Notes under the pieces: model-generated
The model's database searches: none
Told to the model about the DNA's origin: nothing
What the model saw: only the letters and a program-made list of their open reading frames with translations
Part shown: in pieces, positions 12,258-25,058 of the stretch
How positions within the stretch are numbered: position 1 is the first letter of the stretch
How the letters are laid out: every line of letters starts with the position of its first letter
From: Argentina anserina
Lineage: Eukaryota; Streptophyta; Magnoliopsida; Rosales; Rosaceae
Length of the DNA: 64,000 nucleotides
Reading direction: 5' to 3'
Assembly (NCBI RefSeq): GCF_933775445.1
Contig: NC_065878.1
Location: forward strand, 17,743,395-17,807,394
Translations under genes and position numbers: made by a program

Positions 12258-12976
12258 ACGGAAGATCTAGCACGGATAGTAAGGCTGGAAACTTCAACTT
12301 GTGCCTGATGAAGGCTTTCCTGGTGAGATTCATCCTTAGGGATATATGTGAAAGCTGTAATTAAGCTAGGAGGTTCGGTTTGGCGAAGCAATTCCCCTTT
12401 CGCACTGTTATGTTTAGTATCAAGACCTTTCAGGAAATGGTGAACTCGCTCAAGCTCCTTCTCACGTTGGTACCAAACAATATCCTCCTGATTTTTGATC
12501 AGGCAAGGACGTTTCATATCAATCTCAGCCCAAATATTTCTTAGTTTGGTGAAATATTGCGCCACCGGTTGCCCATCCTGTTGCATCGCCAAGGCGGTGC
12601 ACATTAACTCATGAACCTGTATGAAATCAGAGTCATTAGTATATAAGCCTTCAAGTGTCAGCCATATTGCCTGCGCAATGTCACATGCCTCCACCAGATC
12701 AATTATCTCATCATTCATAGCTTTCCACAAGACGGACATCACAAAACCATCATCATCGTCCCACTTAGTGTAGGCAATAATATCATCTTTGCTAGGAGCA
12801 TGGGTGGCTCCGGTTACATGCCCAATCTTGTGCATACCTCGAAGATGAGCCGCCATAAGTCTCTTCCATTTACGGAAATTAGTTCCATTAAGTTTAGTAC
12901 CCCCAAAGGACCCACTGTCAGAACTCTTGACAGATACTTCAAATTTCGGAACATCAGCTTCGTCTCCAGAACCCAT
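12245..12976 (-). pseudogene. Copia gag, C-terminally truncated
   Basis: This 243-residue frame has the Copia gag pattern: KLNGTNFRKWKRLM near the N-terminus, AIWLTLEGLY and GQPVAQYFTKLRNIW in the middle, and RVHHFLKGLD toward the end. Gag forms the virus-like particle of the element. There is no CCHC zinc knuckle. The last codons fall inside the 50-bp direct repeat, so the frame was cut by the event that made the repeat. No pol follows. Confidence 0.75.
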
Positions 12977-13089
12977 TGAAAGAAATGAATTAAAAAAAAT
13001 CAGGAATTATACAGCGGAAGTACCCAAAAAAAGGTATAAATCGGTCTTGGGTGCACATGCACTGTCAGTGAACCTACACTGACACAAGA

Positions 13090-13245
13090 CAACCAATTCT
13101 GGGCTGGGTTGGAACCGGGCCGGGTCTGTTCCGGGTCGGGTCTGATCCGGGTCGGGTCAAAAATGCGGGCCGGGTCGGATGCAGGCCGGGTCGGATGCGG
13201 ATGCGGGCCGGGTCGGATTCGGATGCGGGCCGGGTCAAAAGAATG
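13090..13245. repeat. GC-rich degenerate tandem repeat in the leader
   Basis: Repeats of GGGCCGGGTCGGATGCGG-like units (about 10-20 bp, degenerate) make this the most GC-rich stretch of the window. It lies in the untranslated leader between PBS and gag of the Copia piece. Confidence 0.6.
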
Positions 13246-13787
13246 CAGTTTCAGAGACGACGATTTTCAGCGGCGGAGCTTGGGAGCTTGCGGCGGAGCT
13301 GTTCTACTCGCAGTGGTGCGACGTGCTTGAGGCGATCGTCGAGCTCTGGGAGGCGAAGTCGGAAGTGAATACAAGCGGTCGAAACCCGACGGACGAGAGT
13401 ATCGGATCGGCGAGGAGAGCTTGAAGGCACTGTTCGCCGGGTGAATCAAGCAGTGGATCGTCGGCGGCGAGGTGCAGCGGAGTCTGGCGAGGAGGTAGCG
13501 AGTCCGCCGGAACGTGATGTCGCGATTCCAGGTATATGTGGGGGAGAAGCTTGCCGGGTCGGGTATGTCACGACCCGGGTAAGTTCCGAGCTGGGAAAGG
13601 AGGTGCGTCACGGTATGTCACGGCCCGAGTCCCTGTGTATCACCCTGGACGTGGATCTCAAGGAGGTCGTCAGCTCCGGTGGATGATTTTTTTCTTGAGG
13701 AGCTGAAAAAACAGAAGCTCCGAGCTAGCTGCTGGAGAAAGGAAAGGAAAAATTCCCAGAAAAACAGAGCAAGATGCTCTGATACCA

Positions 13788-13967
13788 TGTTAAACAGTGA
13801 CAAGTGTGGCCCGTTGACCAACTGTACCGATATTGTCCCAACTTAGCCACCTCACAGGTGTTGGGTTTTAATCACAAAAGGCCTCGGTACAATTGGTTAT
13901 TATCCACCCACTTATAAGCTTTATTTTCTTTGTCACTTCTTAGATGTGGGATCTCTCCTCTCCAACA
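13788..13967 (-). repeat. 180-bp Copia LTR with adjoining PBS and PPT
   Basis: On the minus strand it starts TGTTGGAGAGGAGAG and ends GTTTAACA. It is followed at once by TGGTATCAGAGC (13787-13776), the standard primer-binding site for initiator-Met tRNA, and preceded by a purine-rich tract. No second copy of this LTR is in the window. Confidence 0.75.
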
Positions 13968-14306
13968 TGCCCCCTCACGTGTAACCTAATTTTTAGGTCT
14001 GCACGTGACAGATTAACATCCCACATACTGGGATGAAAGAAACTAAGGTCCAGTAACCAACGACACTTAGTGGCAATCCAATCGGAAATCCTCCGATGTC
14101 ATGACAAAATGGCACCCAACTCGGGCCCACGAAAGATTGGAGGCGCGACTGGAGAGGGACCCGCTCTGATACCAACTGAACTTATATTACACTATCTTGC
14201 TTGAATTACATGCAACAATCATATCTATTTATACATGTATAAAGATTGCTCTACTCCTCTTGGTGCTCCACTCCTCTTGGTGCTCCACTACCGTTAGTGC
14301 TCATAA

Positions 14307-14356
14307 TAATTATATGAAATTATTACAACGTGCTAAGGATCAATTATAACTTTGGT
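14307..14356. repeat. Right copy of the 50-bp direct repeat
   Basis: Identical to 12208-12257. See the entry for the left copy; together they bracket 2,049 bp of Copia-derived DNA. Confidence 0.85.
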
Positions 14357-14651
14357 CTTTGTAGAATTCCACACAATATAACTGTCTAAATTACCTTATT
14401 CACTACCATATGATACAATTCGATCAACTAAAGTACATGCATATGCAAATATGTAGATCGACTTGACAAGAACTACTGATATATTCAACGATAATCTTTA
14501 AGTACAGTTCTTTCAGATAATCAATATAAATCTCTGATGGTAAACGTTTGCTTCTGAGCTCACTCATAAATGCCCAAGAGAAGAAGCTATGGTTCATTGC
14601 AGATGTCACATGGAATTTTACAGGGGGTCAAAGTAAATTGATATCGGATGA

Positions 14652-15922
14652 TCAATTAGGCAAAAGCCCTTTGGGGATGATGACATCCCCAATGTTGTTA
14701 TGCCATGGGTCAGCCAAGTGAGTAGCCAAATTCTCCAAAGGTCCGGTGCCGGGGTACGCCGTTTGTTGCACTACGAATCCCACAAAAGCCAACAATGCAA
14801 GCCGACCTACACAATTCCACCAGATTAATACTTTGATAATGTGATAAGAGAACGTTATCAATACATAGTTTTACGCTAGGAATTCTAGCTCATCAAATTT
14901 AATTAGTAAAGCACTAACCATTTTTGATCTCCTTGACTTTGTATTCCTCGAACTTCTTAGGGTCCTTGGAGTAACCCAAGGGGTCAAAAGCTCCACCGGG
15001 GTACTTCTTCTTCTCCGTGTCCTTTTCCATGCTGCGTTGATGCTCTACGAAAGCAATGGAGAGGAACTCGATGACCAAAATTGTAGGCAAAGTCCCCCAT
15101 GGAACTGGATTGCCAAGGTAAGTTGCTTGGCCTCCGGGAACTGCAGCCCATTCTTGTGCCTTTACCCAGTTTCCTAATCCTAATGCTTCTGGTACTAGAA
15201 TCCCTGGCTGCATCAGAATAATTGTTTGCAAGTACTTAATTGATTATCACTTGAAATCAAAGCAATATTTGCTCAAACACAGTACATTCAATTTCTAACA
15301 TGCACTAAAGTGTTTTCCGGACACTTACAACAGCAAGCATAGCCCATCTGCAGTGAATGAGTTCAGACTCCTTGAACCTTTCTAAGTTCTCTGGCACTTC
15401 TCCTAGTCTAAGCGGGTCAAATCCAAAGTCACTGAAACCCACAATCACCAAACCCAATGTCATCGATCTATTTTTAAAAATTCGAAAGGTAGGTAGTCTA
15501 CGTACATATTTCCTTATCATATATGACAGATTTACCAAGCTATCACCTAAAATGCCCATCAAATGATGATGTAATAAATGCTTTTACTCAAATTATCCCA
15601 ACTTTAAGCTTTTACGCTGTAATTAACATGTAATATGTGTAGTACTAATCAAAACATTCATGCATACCAATTGATGAACGAGTTTGGTAAACAAAATTTG
15701 TGACGGTGATCATGAAGTTACATACCCTGGAGCGGATCCATCAAGGTAAGGAGGCCGGGGCTGGCCGGGCATCCACTCGGCTGACATGGAGAACCTGGAG
15801 GTGGCATTGGCACCAACACTAGGGAGCTGGACGGCGGTGGCGAATTTAGACTTGGAAGAAGATAGGACTGAAGGGAAGGCTGTGGTGGCAATGCCACAGC
15901 TCATCAAAGTGTTGGAAGCCAT
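14652..15922 (-). CDS. LHCA1: Photosystem I chlorophyll a/b-binding protein, Lhca1 type
   Basis: Four exons on the minus strand: 15922-15726, 15431-15329, 15207-14919 and 14806-14652, giving 247 residues with GT-AG introns and no disruption. The product binds chlorophyll in the LHCI antenna of photosystem I in the thylakoid membrane. The start [20 protein letters not shown] and the following Ser/Ala-rich stretch (to about residue 45) fit a chloroplast transit peptide. Helix 1 shows [15 protein letters not shown], and helix 3 shows [12 protein letters not shown], both with the Glu/Arg pairs that bind chlorophyll. The segment [20 protein letters not shown] and the C-terminus [17 protein letters not shown] match Lhca1 rather than other Lhca or Lhcb proteins. 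It is divergently arranged with the ABC1K locus. A G-box beside a CCAAT motif lies about 200 bp upstream. Confidence 0.95.
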
Positions 15923-16950
15923 TTTGATTGATATAATCAACTCGTGCTCTGCAAGGTTTCTGTTGTGGCCAAAGAGACTTAGATGGGTTATTGAGTATGG
16001 AAACTGGGAAGGAATGGCAGGGAATACTAGTAGTGCTTCAAGTATCTGCAAGTGGGATATAGGCGAATCCAAATATGAATTGTAATTGGCTAATGTTCCT
16101 TGCTTGTGCTCTCTTATTGGACCACGTGGGTTTTTCCAATCCAAATTTGTGGCTATGTAGGGAATGTGGAGCTGATAGGTGAAATCTAATCTGCGTGGTG
16201 GAGGTTGTGTTTTAAGAGGAGGAAAATCTCACCCACTAGTTCTACTCTAGTTGTGAGAGAAAAATGAATGTTGTGAATTTCTTAGACAGATTGAGCTTAA
16301 GTCTCAAATGGAATGCATGCATGTGTACGCCCTATCTAAGGGAAAATCATCTAGTTCTTATCCATCAAGATGATAAGAGTTTCCTCCCAAAACAACAAAG
16401 TCTAAGATATATAAACATACCAATAGGTTTACGAATCAAAGTACCTCGAGATTGTTAACATCCGAGTAGTCTAGTTAGAGTACTAATTACTATGAATCGA
16501 TATCATCTTCGTGACGTATTTAAACAATTCAACAATATAGTCGGGCAAACTAGCACAACGAGTAACATGGATTACTCATCGTGAAAACTAAATGAAACAT
16601 TTGCTAAACACGTTAACTACAAATTTGATCTTGGTCACGATCAATCTTGCTAAGCTTCACAACATTCACAAAATCAAACGGTCAACCACAATTTTCAGAA
16701 AGAAGTCTCCACTTCACGTGTCAGATTTCTACTCGATGAGCTAGCTTAGACCCTCGCTCGCACACGATCATACTCTCTTTTACCCGCTAAACCCACACAG
16801 CTCGTCTCCCACTGCCACTCATTCTTCTTTCTTCTTCTTCCTCAAATCCCATCACTAAATATTAATCCAATCACGCCGTTAAATCCAAACCGACGAACCG
16901 TTCCCACTCAACTACCGATAACTAACTAACCGCCAAACTTTCCGTTACTA
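15923..16950. promoter_or_regulatory. Shared divergent promoter region, Lhca1 / ABC1K
   Basis: About 1.03 kb separates the two start codons. On the Lhca1 side there is a perfect G-box core CACGTG (16123-16128) within CCACGTGG, directly beside ATTGG (16116-16120, CCAAT on the minus strand). A TATA-like CCTATATCC lies near 16055-16064, about 140 bp from the ATG. G-box plus CCAAT upstream of the TATA is common in light-regulated photosynthesis genes. The ABC1K side is rich in CT near 16800-16850 and lacks a clear TATA box. Confidence 0.6.
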
Positions 16951-19900
16951 ATGGCGACGGCTGCGTTAACTCTCAAGCCGCCGTGCGTGCTGCGACGGCC
17001 GCGGGCGGTTCAAACGACGCCGTACAAGACGAAGCGAGCAATAAAGGCGCGAGCTTTGGGGGATTTCGGGCACTTCGGGCAGGCGGTCAGCAAAGACGTG
17101 GAGTTTTTGAAACGGAAAATCGGCGGAGGAGTTGATTGGGCGAACAAGGCTCTTCGGATTCCGGAGGTCTTCAAAGCCATCGACGCCGTCGTTTGGCTTC
17201 GGAACCTCGAAGAGCCCTACGCGCCTCCTTTACCAGAGGCGCGTTGGCCGCAACCTTCCTATCCAGGTTTTACTTTACATTTAGTGCATAGCTGTTAAGA
17301 CTTAAGAGTTTGAAGTAATGTGAAGCTTTTTGTTACTGTGTGGGGGTTAAAGTTTATTACTTTGATATGGCTGCGATTTTTACTAGCGGAGAGGAGTAAA
17401 TGTGGGAATTAAAGATGTGAAATTTATGTGATTGCAATGTTATTGTACTGAGTAATTGTTTAGTGATGTCATTTTATGACGACATTGCTGTCGAATTGGT
17501 TTCGGAGCTTGAGGGATAGATTGGTCAGGTTTTGTTATGGTCCGTTTGCATCTTGTTCGAATAAGTAGGAGAGGACTTGGGGAAGTAATTGTGTACTGAT
17601 GTAATGTTTTGATAGTGACATTTGACAAAGAAATTCAATTGGAGTGGGGTTTGCCAATGTACTGCTGTAATGATATACTTCGCGCTTCGTGTGATCATGA
17701 AGCTTAAAGTTTGGTAATCGATTGAGAATGTACATTTTTGGAGGATACAATTTTGTGGAAAACCATCCTGACTGATTAAAATTGGGTTTGCTGCTATGGA
17801 TGTGTACTTGCATGTTTTTTCTTTTTTTCTTTTCATGTGTAGGTTATATTATTTTTCAAATTGCTTACCCCTGTTCTTTAGCGGAAATTGATCTTGGGAT
17901 CCACGTTGACAGAATTCACCGGTGTCAATCTATTCGTGGCAGATCTTAAAGCATTAGAGGCATATGCTCTATACTTTTATTATCTTTCTAAGAAGTCTAT
18001 GATCCACAGAGTGTTGCTGATTATTTCAGATGCAGGCCTCATGTAGTCACCCTTAGACTTCTTGAGGTAGGGAATGGATGGTTAATACATAGAAATTTGA
18101 AAATATATATAGTCTACTATATATATTTTTGAATGCATCCACACTGATTCACTTGATTTTTTACTGAAGGTAGTTTCCTCCTTTGCTTCAGCTGCATTCA
18201 GAATTCGGACATCTGGGATAAAAAAATATTTACAACCAAGTTCTGGACTTCTGGTGATGATTATGAAAGCTTATCACAACATAGTTTCGGAACGGTGTTA
18301 AAAGAAACTATGCTAAACCTGGGTCCCACTTTTATCAAAGGTGTGGAAGCCTACTTGTTGATGTTTGATTTTTGGCACTAAGCTTACATTTTATATATTT
18401 TCTTTTTTGTTCATTTGAAATAAAATGTAGCGCACTTGTTTTACGTGTCTTGTTAAATTCTTCAGTGGACTTCCATAGATTACATCTATGCGTAACGTGT
18501 CATTGCTTCTTGATGCAGCTGGTCATCCCTTTCCACCAGACCGGACATTATTGGTGCTGAAATTTCCTAGGTTAGTAAAGAGTTCTAGTTTCTCTCCTGG
18601 GAGTGGGGGGTGGGTCTCAATGTATTATCTGTTGGCTATGAGTTTACATGCCGCAGGATCTATGAACAGTGTCAAGTGTATTCATATAATTATTACATTC
18701 ATCTGCAAAGTAACTATTGATTAACTTTGTATCTGCCATTAACGTCCTCCTATATCAGTAAAAAAGATTATTAGAAAAATATTTTAATGCCTTTATTAGT
18801 ATCTTAAGCTGCAATGCATGCGGATTTTCGATTGTGTATCTTGTGTGTTCTGGCATCCATATGTAACTAGCTTCAACAATTGAAATATATTATGGCTTTA
18901 CTAAGTGATTTTCTTTCCTTGGTGCGAAACTTTTCTACAAGTTATTATAGTCACGGCTCACACATGTTTTCACGTTTCAGTATCCACATACTACTGATTA
19001 ACCTGCTAGATTTTTTTTGTTCTTCTTTTTTCATCCCTTTTCTTTTATGGTTGCAGCCATTGTCTGAGCTGCATGATCAAATCCCTCCATTTTCCAGGAA
19101 TGTGGCAATGAAAATTATCGAAGAAGAACTAGGATCTCCTGTTGAGTCACTCTATAGCTACATTTCTGAGAAACCTGAGGCAGCGGCATCTTTTGGTCAG
19201 GTGGCTGAAGTATTAGACATGCATATGTACATTTTTTTGTAGAACTTCTTAGATTTTATTTCTTATTTGGTTGATGCTTTACACATTCTAGGTCTACCGT
19301 GCTCGTACACATGATGGACTGGATGTTGCTGTTATAATTCAACGTCCTAACTTGCGACATATTGTAGTGCGCGATATATACATTCTTCGCCTGGGGGTTT
19401 GTATTGCAATCCAGTTATCTTTTGTTTGCCAATTTCCCGTATATGTTTTCTATTTCATGCTAATGCTTAGTTGTATTCAACTGTTTCAGCTTGGACTATT
19501 GCAAAAAATAGCAAAGAGAAAAGGTGATCTCCGCCTATATGCTGATGAGCTTGGGAAAGGTTTTGTTGGAGAACTGGATTATACTTTAGAAGCTGCAAAT
19601 GCTTCTAAGTTTCTGGTACTAGTTGCACTTTTCATTTGTGATGTGCAACTTAAGTCACTCATGATTTTTAAAAAGTTTTAGATTCTGAAGCAAAGGAAAT
19701 GAAAAAGAACCAACTTTGATGCAGCTTTTTTGAGAGTGAAAATTTACATCAGATTCCTATATTATCAGGGGCCTAGGTTATGCCTAAGTATGCTAAAGTA
19801 AAAGGCTACACTGCTGTCAATATTCATTATTAGAGGTTAGCAGTTAATTTGATATGTAGTATTGATGAATATGGGCTAAGAAAAGGAAGCATTAAGTTCA

Positions 19901-22900
19901 GCATGAGAGTGAACATATTTTAACAAACAAATGGTTCACTCATTTCCAACTGATGTATAGCCGTATGACAAAAACATCTTGCTGAACACCCCCCCAAAAA
20001 AAAACAAAGAAAGAAAAATAAAATAGATGTGTTATTTTCCCCTTCCAGTAATTGTTCGTCTCATGTACAGGAAGTTCATTCCTCCTATCCGTTCATGCGT
20101 GTGCCAAAAGTATTTAAAAGCTTAAGCGGAAAGAGAGTTCTGACTATGGAGTGGATTGTTGGTGAGAGTTCAACCGACTTATTGTCTGTATCTTCTGGAA
20201 GCTCAAAAGAGGATAGCTCCACATACACGGAGAGGCAAAGATTAGATTCCAAAAGGCGTCTTCTTGATCTGGTACGCACTTAAGAAGTGATTCTACATTA
20301 CTCAGTTTTAGTTAGTTTCATAATCTTGATTGAAAGCCTATATGATAGCTTATAGGGGTATTCAGATCTAGTTTAATGCCTGAGGAAAAGGTGAATTTGC
20401 AATAATGTGTTTGTGGGAAAGGTCAGGAGGTTCTACGAGATAGAGTTTGTGTACAAAAGAGAATACAGTAATGAACTGTGAAAAACTGATGCTACTCATG
20501 CTAGCATGTGGGGAGATGAGATTCCTATATCCTTTTGTAAATAATTTGAAATCTGTAATCCTATGTACGTTTATTGTACTGAAAATGATGTTGGTATTGT
20601 GGTTTCTTGATTCAATGAATAAGTGACTTCATATGGTTCTGTTTGTACTGTAATAAACTATATTTTAGTTTCTTTTCTGATTTAACTATAGTTAGTTCTC
20701 AGGTTGATCACTAGCCCTCATATTTAGTTGATTGACTGATTCTTTTGCTTTTATAGGTCAGGATAGGGGTGGAGGCATGGCTAGTTCAGCTCCTTGAAAC
20801 AGGATTATTGCATGCTGATCCACATCCTGGGAACCTACGTTACACGTCTTCAGGACAAATAGGGTACTTACTTTCTTTTGCAGAAAGATGTAAGATATAT
20901 CTCCAGCTCTTGTTCACTTCTCATTGTGATTTCTATGTTAGATTGCTGGATTTTGGCCTGCTTTGCCAGATGGAAAAGAGGCATCAATATGCTATGCTCG
21001 CATCCATTGTCCACATTGTAAATGGTGATTGGGCATCACTTGTCCAATGTTTGACTGAAATGGATGTTGTAAGACCAGGGACTAATATTAGACGTGTAAT
21101 AATGGTATTGTCTTGGCTTCTCTGGTTTCTGTCTCACTTGCTAAGTGTTATGTCACGTAGCAAGATCTTCTTATGAGAACAATGAGGCTGTGTATCTCAA
21201 GAAACTAACGATTTTAACTGAAAATATGTTTCAGGATCTGGAATATGAGTTGGGGGAGGTAGAATTTAGAGATGGAATTCCTGATGTGAAGTTCAGCAGG
21301 GTGAGAATCATTCTTTAGTAAAAAAAAAAAGTATATCTCTCTACAGATTGGTGCTCATCTAAGTGATTCTCATCTTAGGGATGTATGATGGTAGTAATAT
21401 TTCTTGAGAACTTGGTAAAGACAATTTTTGGGGATCCTGATTGTTCCCTTGTTTTCTGAGTCCAGTTCTGCTAGTGAAAAGCCTCATGTTAGGCAACTAA
21501 TCACCGCACCATTCTATATATTTCCTCTTGTAGGAATTTAAAATTAGCTTAAATGTTTGTTATTAAAATAATCTGATTGTAGTGATAATGCTAATGATCT
21601 TGCTAGAAACTCGTAAAAACATTGGTAACCTATAGGATTCTTCAGTACTATGGAACTCATTCTCAAAGAAAATAACAACATGGATCTGGTCTATTCTAAC
21701 TATAATGCTAATTTTATATAATCCTGAGTGCTCTGTATACACTAGAAGCTGATTGTAATTGTACTTTGTCTGAAGGTTTTGGGTAAGATCTGGTCCCTAG
21801 CCTTCAAGTATCATTTTTGCATGCCACCCTACTACTCGCTTGTTCTACTTTCTCTTGCTTCCTTCGAAGGTAGTGTTCAATATCTTAAGGCACTGCATAA
21901 ATTGTTTCAGATATTTCCGATCTTATACTTAGCTCTTGCTCAATGGGGCACATTGAACTATCTGATCTTATATAGTTGGGTTAAATTTACCTTCTACTTA
22001 GTTATCAACAGCCATTTACTGCAGTTGATTTTTTTTTCCCATTATATTTCCCAGGACTAGCCATTGCTGGAGATGGAAACTTTAAGACATTTGAGGCTGC
22101 ATATCCTTATGTTGTTCGGAAGCTACTCACAGAAAACTCAGCAGAGGCAAGGAAAATTTTACATTCGGTATGAAGAACTATAACTAAGCACAACGTTATA
22201 CTGCAATACTCTCTATACCACTTTGTACATCCCACACCCTAGATGACCCTTATGCTTTTCATGGCATTCATGGAAATGAAAATGATAGTGAATAATGTAA
22301 CTTCTTAGCTTAGACTTGGGTGGTCTCATTTGAACAGTAAACTATGAAAAAATCCCTCTGAATCTCAAGTCCCAAGTTAATGAAGATTGTATGTTTTATT
22401 AATTGGAGGCATAGAAAATTTTTACAGGACAAAAGGGCCTTGGGAAATGCACCTTCTTCTTGTCATTGTGTTAATCATTCTCACTGTTTGATAACTAGCA
22501 TGCCTCTGTTTATTCCACTGTAAACTTGATGTCTATCTAGTGAGTTTCCAATATCATTTTTTTCATTTTTGTATTTACTTGGTTCGTTTTCCAATTTCAG
22601 GTAGTTTTCAACAAAAAGGAGTTCCGGTGGCAGAGGCTTGCTCTTTTCTTAAAAGTAGGCGCAACTAGGTAAAATACCTTGTTACTAAAAGGCTGATCCT
22701 TTGTAATAGTCTCTGTTGATTTACTAGAAAACCTGGTAGACTTGCATCTTTCCCCTTATGGTAGATTATGTATGACTTCTGATTATTCAAAATTATTAAG
22801 CAGCTTGTTTAGAATAAAATGATTGTCTTCTTAATGGAAATGCCATGATATCCCTCATGTCATTCTTTGTAAAGTGAAAAAGGGCAATAGTTCATGCCAC

Positions 22901-23932
22901 TTATAATTTTATTTGCAGGAAAGGTTTGAATGGGTGTTTAGTATTGAAACACGACACTTCCCATGATCATTTACCAAGAAGAGACAATGGTGAAATTGAT
23001 GTTGCAAACTTGGTCTTGAAGCTTTTACCATCTAAAGATGGTGTTGTGCTGAGACGACTCTTGATCACTGCAGTAAGTATACTGAACATGCACTTAATTT
23101 TATTTAAATAAATCACTTTGCCAACCTCACATAGGAAACTCAGATCTCCTTGTCATCTACTTCATCCTATACATGTGTACTATCTCTATTTTATAATAAA
23201 TATCGCCATACAGGTACTCTTTCTTGATCTTCCGTAACTTTTGTGTTGGGTGATGTTTTTCTTGTTCCCGGTTCGCCATTGTGATGGTTGACCTTTAGTA
23301 CCAATTGTTCTGGTATTTGTGCTCAATATTTGGTGTTAGATGACTGATTGTTTTGTGCTTTTCTAAGTGATTTTGGATTTCGTATTGCCTGAGTGAAAAT
23401 GAAAGTAGTCAAATACACGGATGTGAAACACGATGGTCTTGTCCATTATCACTGATATATCTTGAATTGCAAATATGAACAAATTCACTTGAATTCAACA
23501 GGATGGAGCTTCATTGACCCAAGCAATGGTATCCAAGGAAGCAAAGTTCTTCCGCCAGCAATTTTGCAGATTTGTTGCAGACATTTTGCATCAATGGATG
23601 CTTGAAGCTCTTTTGGGGGGCATTACAACAGTTCAGTGTAGCTCCTCTTTGAGAATGGCAAGTGGACCTGACAACAAAGAACTAGGTCCATCTGCCAGAC
23701 TTTCCACTCCAATCTATGATTATCGTTCTGTCCTCCGAGATCGACGGCTCAAACTGATTTCTCCCACATACTGAACTCTACAAGGAAGAATCCTATATTG
23801 ATGCTGAGGTTCTATTGGACTTCCTTTGTCATGTCTGTTGTGGCCTTATCTATGGCTTCTCATCGTGTTCTAATATCCTTCTCCGAAGCTTACCTGGGCC
23901 CGATTTCTTTTGCTCAGTATGCTATCCCCTGA
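16951..23932 (+). pseudogene. ABC1/UbiB-family atypical kinase, plastid type, disabled
   Basis: Sixteen exon-like blocks with conserved splice sites: 16951-17266, 17913-18066, 18170-18340, 18519-18570, 19057-19200, 19292-19396, 19490-19615, 20071-20271, 20757-20863, 20942-21104, 21235-21300, 21776-21869, 22055-22167, 22601-22668, 22919-23072 and 23502-23932. Family marks include GELDYTLEAANASKF, LLHADPHPGNLRY and the DFG in LLDFGLLCQM. The N-terminus looks like a plastid transit peptide; relatives sit in plastoglobules or envelope and act in prenylquinone metabolism. Damage: a frameshift in exon 2 at LSKK, an 8-bp repeat causing a frameshift in exon 3, a 1-bp loss in exon 4, AVIIQRP where AVKVQRP carries the ATP-binding lysine, and a 1-bp loss in exon 16 that stops the frame at 23774 instead of 23932. 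I call it a pseudogene; a read or assembly error at one site would not explain all five. Confidence 0.8.
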
Positions 23933-25058
23933 TACCTCATGTTCAACTCCCAGAGAAACCCTTTCAAAGACAAAGATCGAGTTGCTGAAACTTGAAGCAA
24001 TACTGATGGATTTCAGAGGAAGATATGAGGGATTGTTCTTTTTGTTTCTGAATTGGATTAAGGCATCTAGGCCACCCCAATCCTCAGTGCTTGCATTGAC
24101 AAAGGAATTGAAGACTATGCATAGGTTCTTGCAAGAAATGTGAGGAAAGAAGTGGATTAAGGATGGACATACAAGCTGTCAAAGTGTAAAAACTACTGAG
24201 GAATGTGTACATGTATAGGTTCTACCAAGTTCAAGTTAATCATCTGATTATGTAAAAGATGGACATCTCATTACTGTTGGTAGCAATACAGTCTTTACTT
24301 AGAAGTACATGAAAGATAGAGAAATTCATCGATCAGTTCGAGGTGTCATTTGTAATTAATCCTCAGATGAGTACATTAAGACACATTTATGCTGAGTTTG
24401 GGTAGGGGAAAATAAGGAGAAATTATTAAATTTCAGAAATTTGATATTTTTTATCTTGTTTGGGGTGAAATTTTAAGAAAAGTGCAAATGCTATGAAAAA
24501 AGATGAGGGGAATTTGAAACTTGCTTGTTTTTCCTGTTTTTTTTTTCTATGAAAAAAAAAGTATTATTCTTCAATTTTTAGTTTTTTTCTATGTAATTCT
24601 AATCACTTTTAAAATTCTAGAGAATAATATTCAAATAAAAAAAATTCTCAAGTAGAATTTTATATTTACTGAAAATAGAATTCCTATAAAAATAAAATCT
24701 TCATCCAATAAGACCATCGCCCGTGGGAGATCATTATATCAGACATTATAGCTGCCTTGTGTTCAATAACGTATCCAAAGAATGTGAGCAACAAGGGTAA
24801 CATATTGATTAACACTTGGGATTAGTATCTTTCAAGTTTCAATAGCTCAAAAGTAAAGTTTGTTACTTCATCCAACCCAGTAACTCAGTAAAAAAACAGA
24901 GTCCCAATCTCTCACACATATAAATGACCAAGGTAAATACGACGACTCCTGATTAACACCTCGCGCCTTTCACATTCTCCTTCTTCTTCTTCTTCTTCTT
25001 CTCCGATCCCGATTCACCTGATCACTCCGACGCCAACGCCCGACATCCACCCGCCGCC
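23933..25058. other. Intergenic DNA and 5' leader of the next gene
   Basis: 3' flank of the ABC1K locus, then AT-rich sequence with no supported gene. A TTC microsatellite (about 24978-25003) lies in the likely 5' leader, 57 bp before the next ATG. Confidence 0.5.

Larger units (their letters stand above)
12258..14306 (-). mobile_element. Composite of Copia retrotransposon pieces
   Basis: Reading the minus strand: an LTR-like segment (14306-14175), a primer-binding site complementary to initiator-Met tRNA (14174-14163), a short internal region ending in a GAGGGGGCA polypurine tract (next to 13968), a 180-bp LTR (13967-13788), a second primer-binding site (13787-13776), a GC-rich leader, and a gag (12976-12245) cut off at its C-terminus. 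Protease, integrase, RT and RNase H are absent. The middle LTR thus has PPT on one side and PBS on the other, as when two elements share an LTR. Confidence 0.65.

Noticed and set aside
13109..13686. Arg/Gly-rich frames in GC-rich leader DNA
   Set aside because: High GC removes stop codons on both strands; no conserved domain and it lies in a retrotransposon leader.
23910..24143. 77-codon frame downstream of the ABC1K locus
   Set aside because: It overlaps the end of the true last exon in another frame and runs into the 3' flank; no domain.
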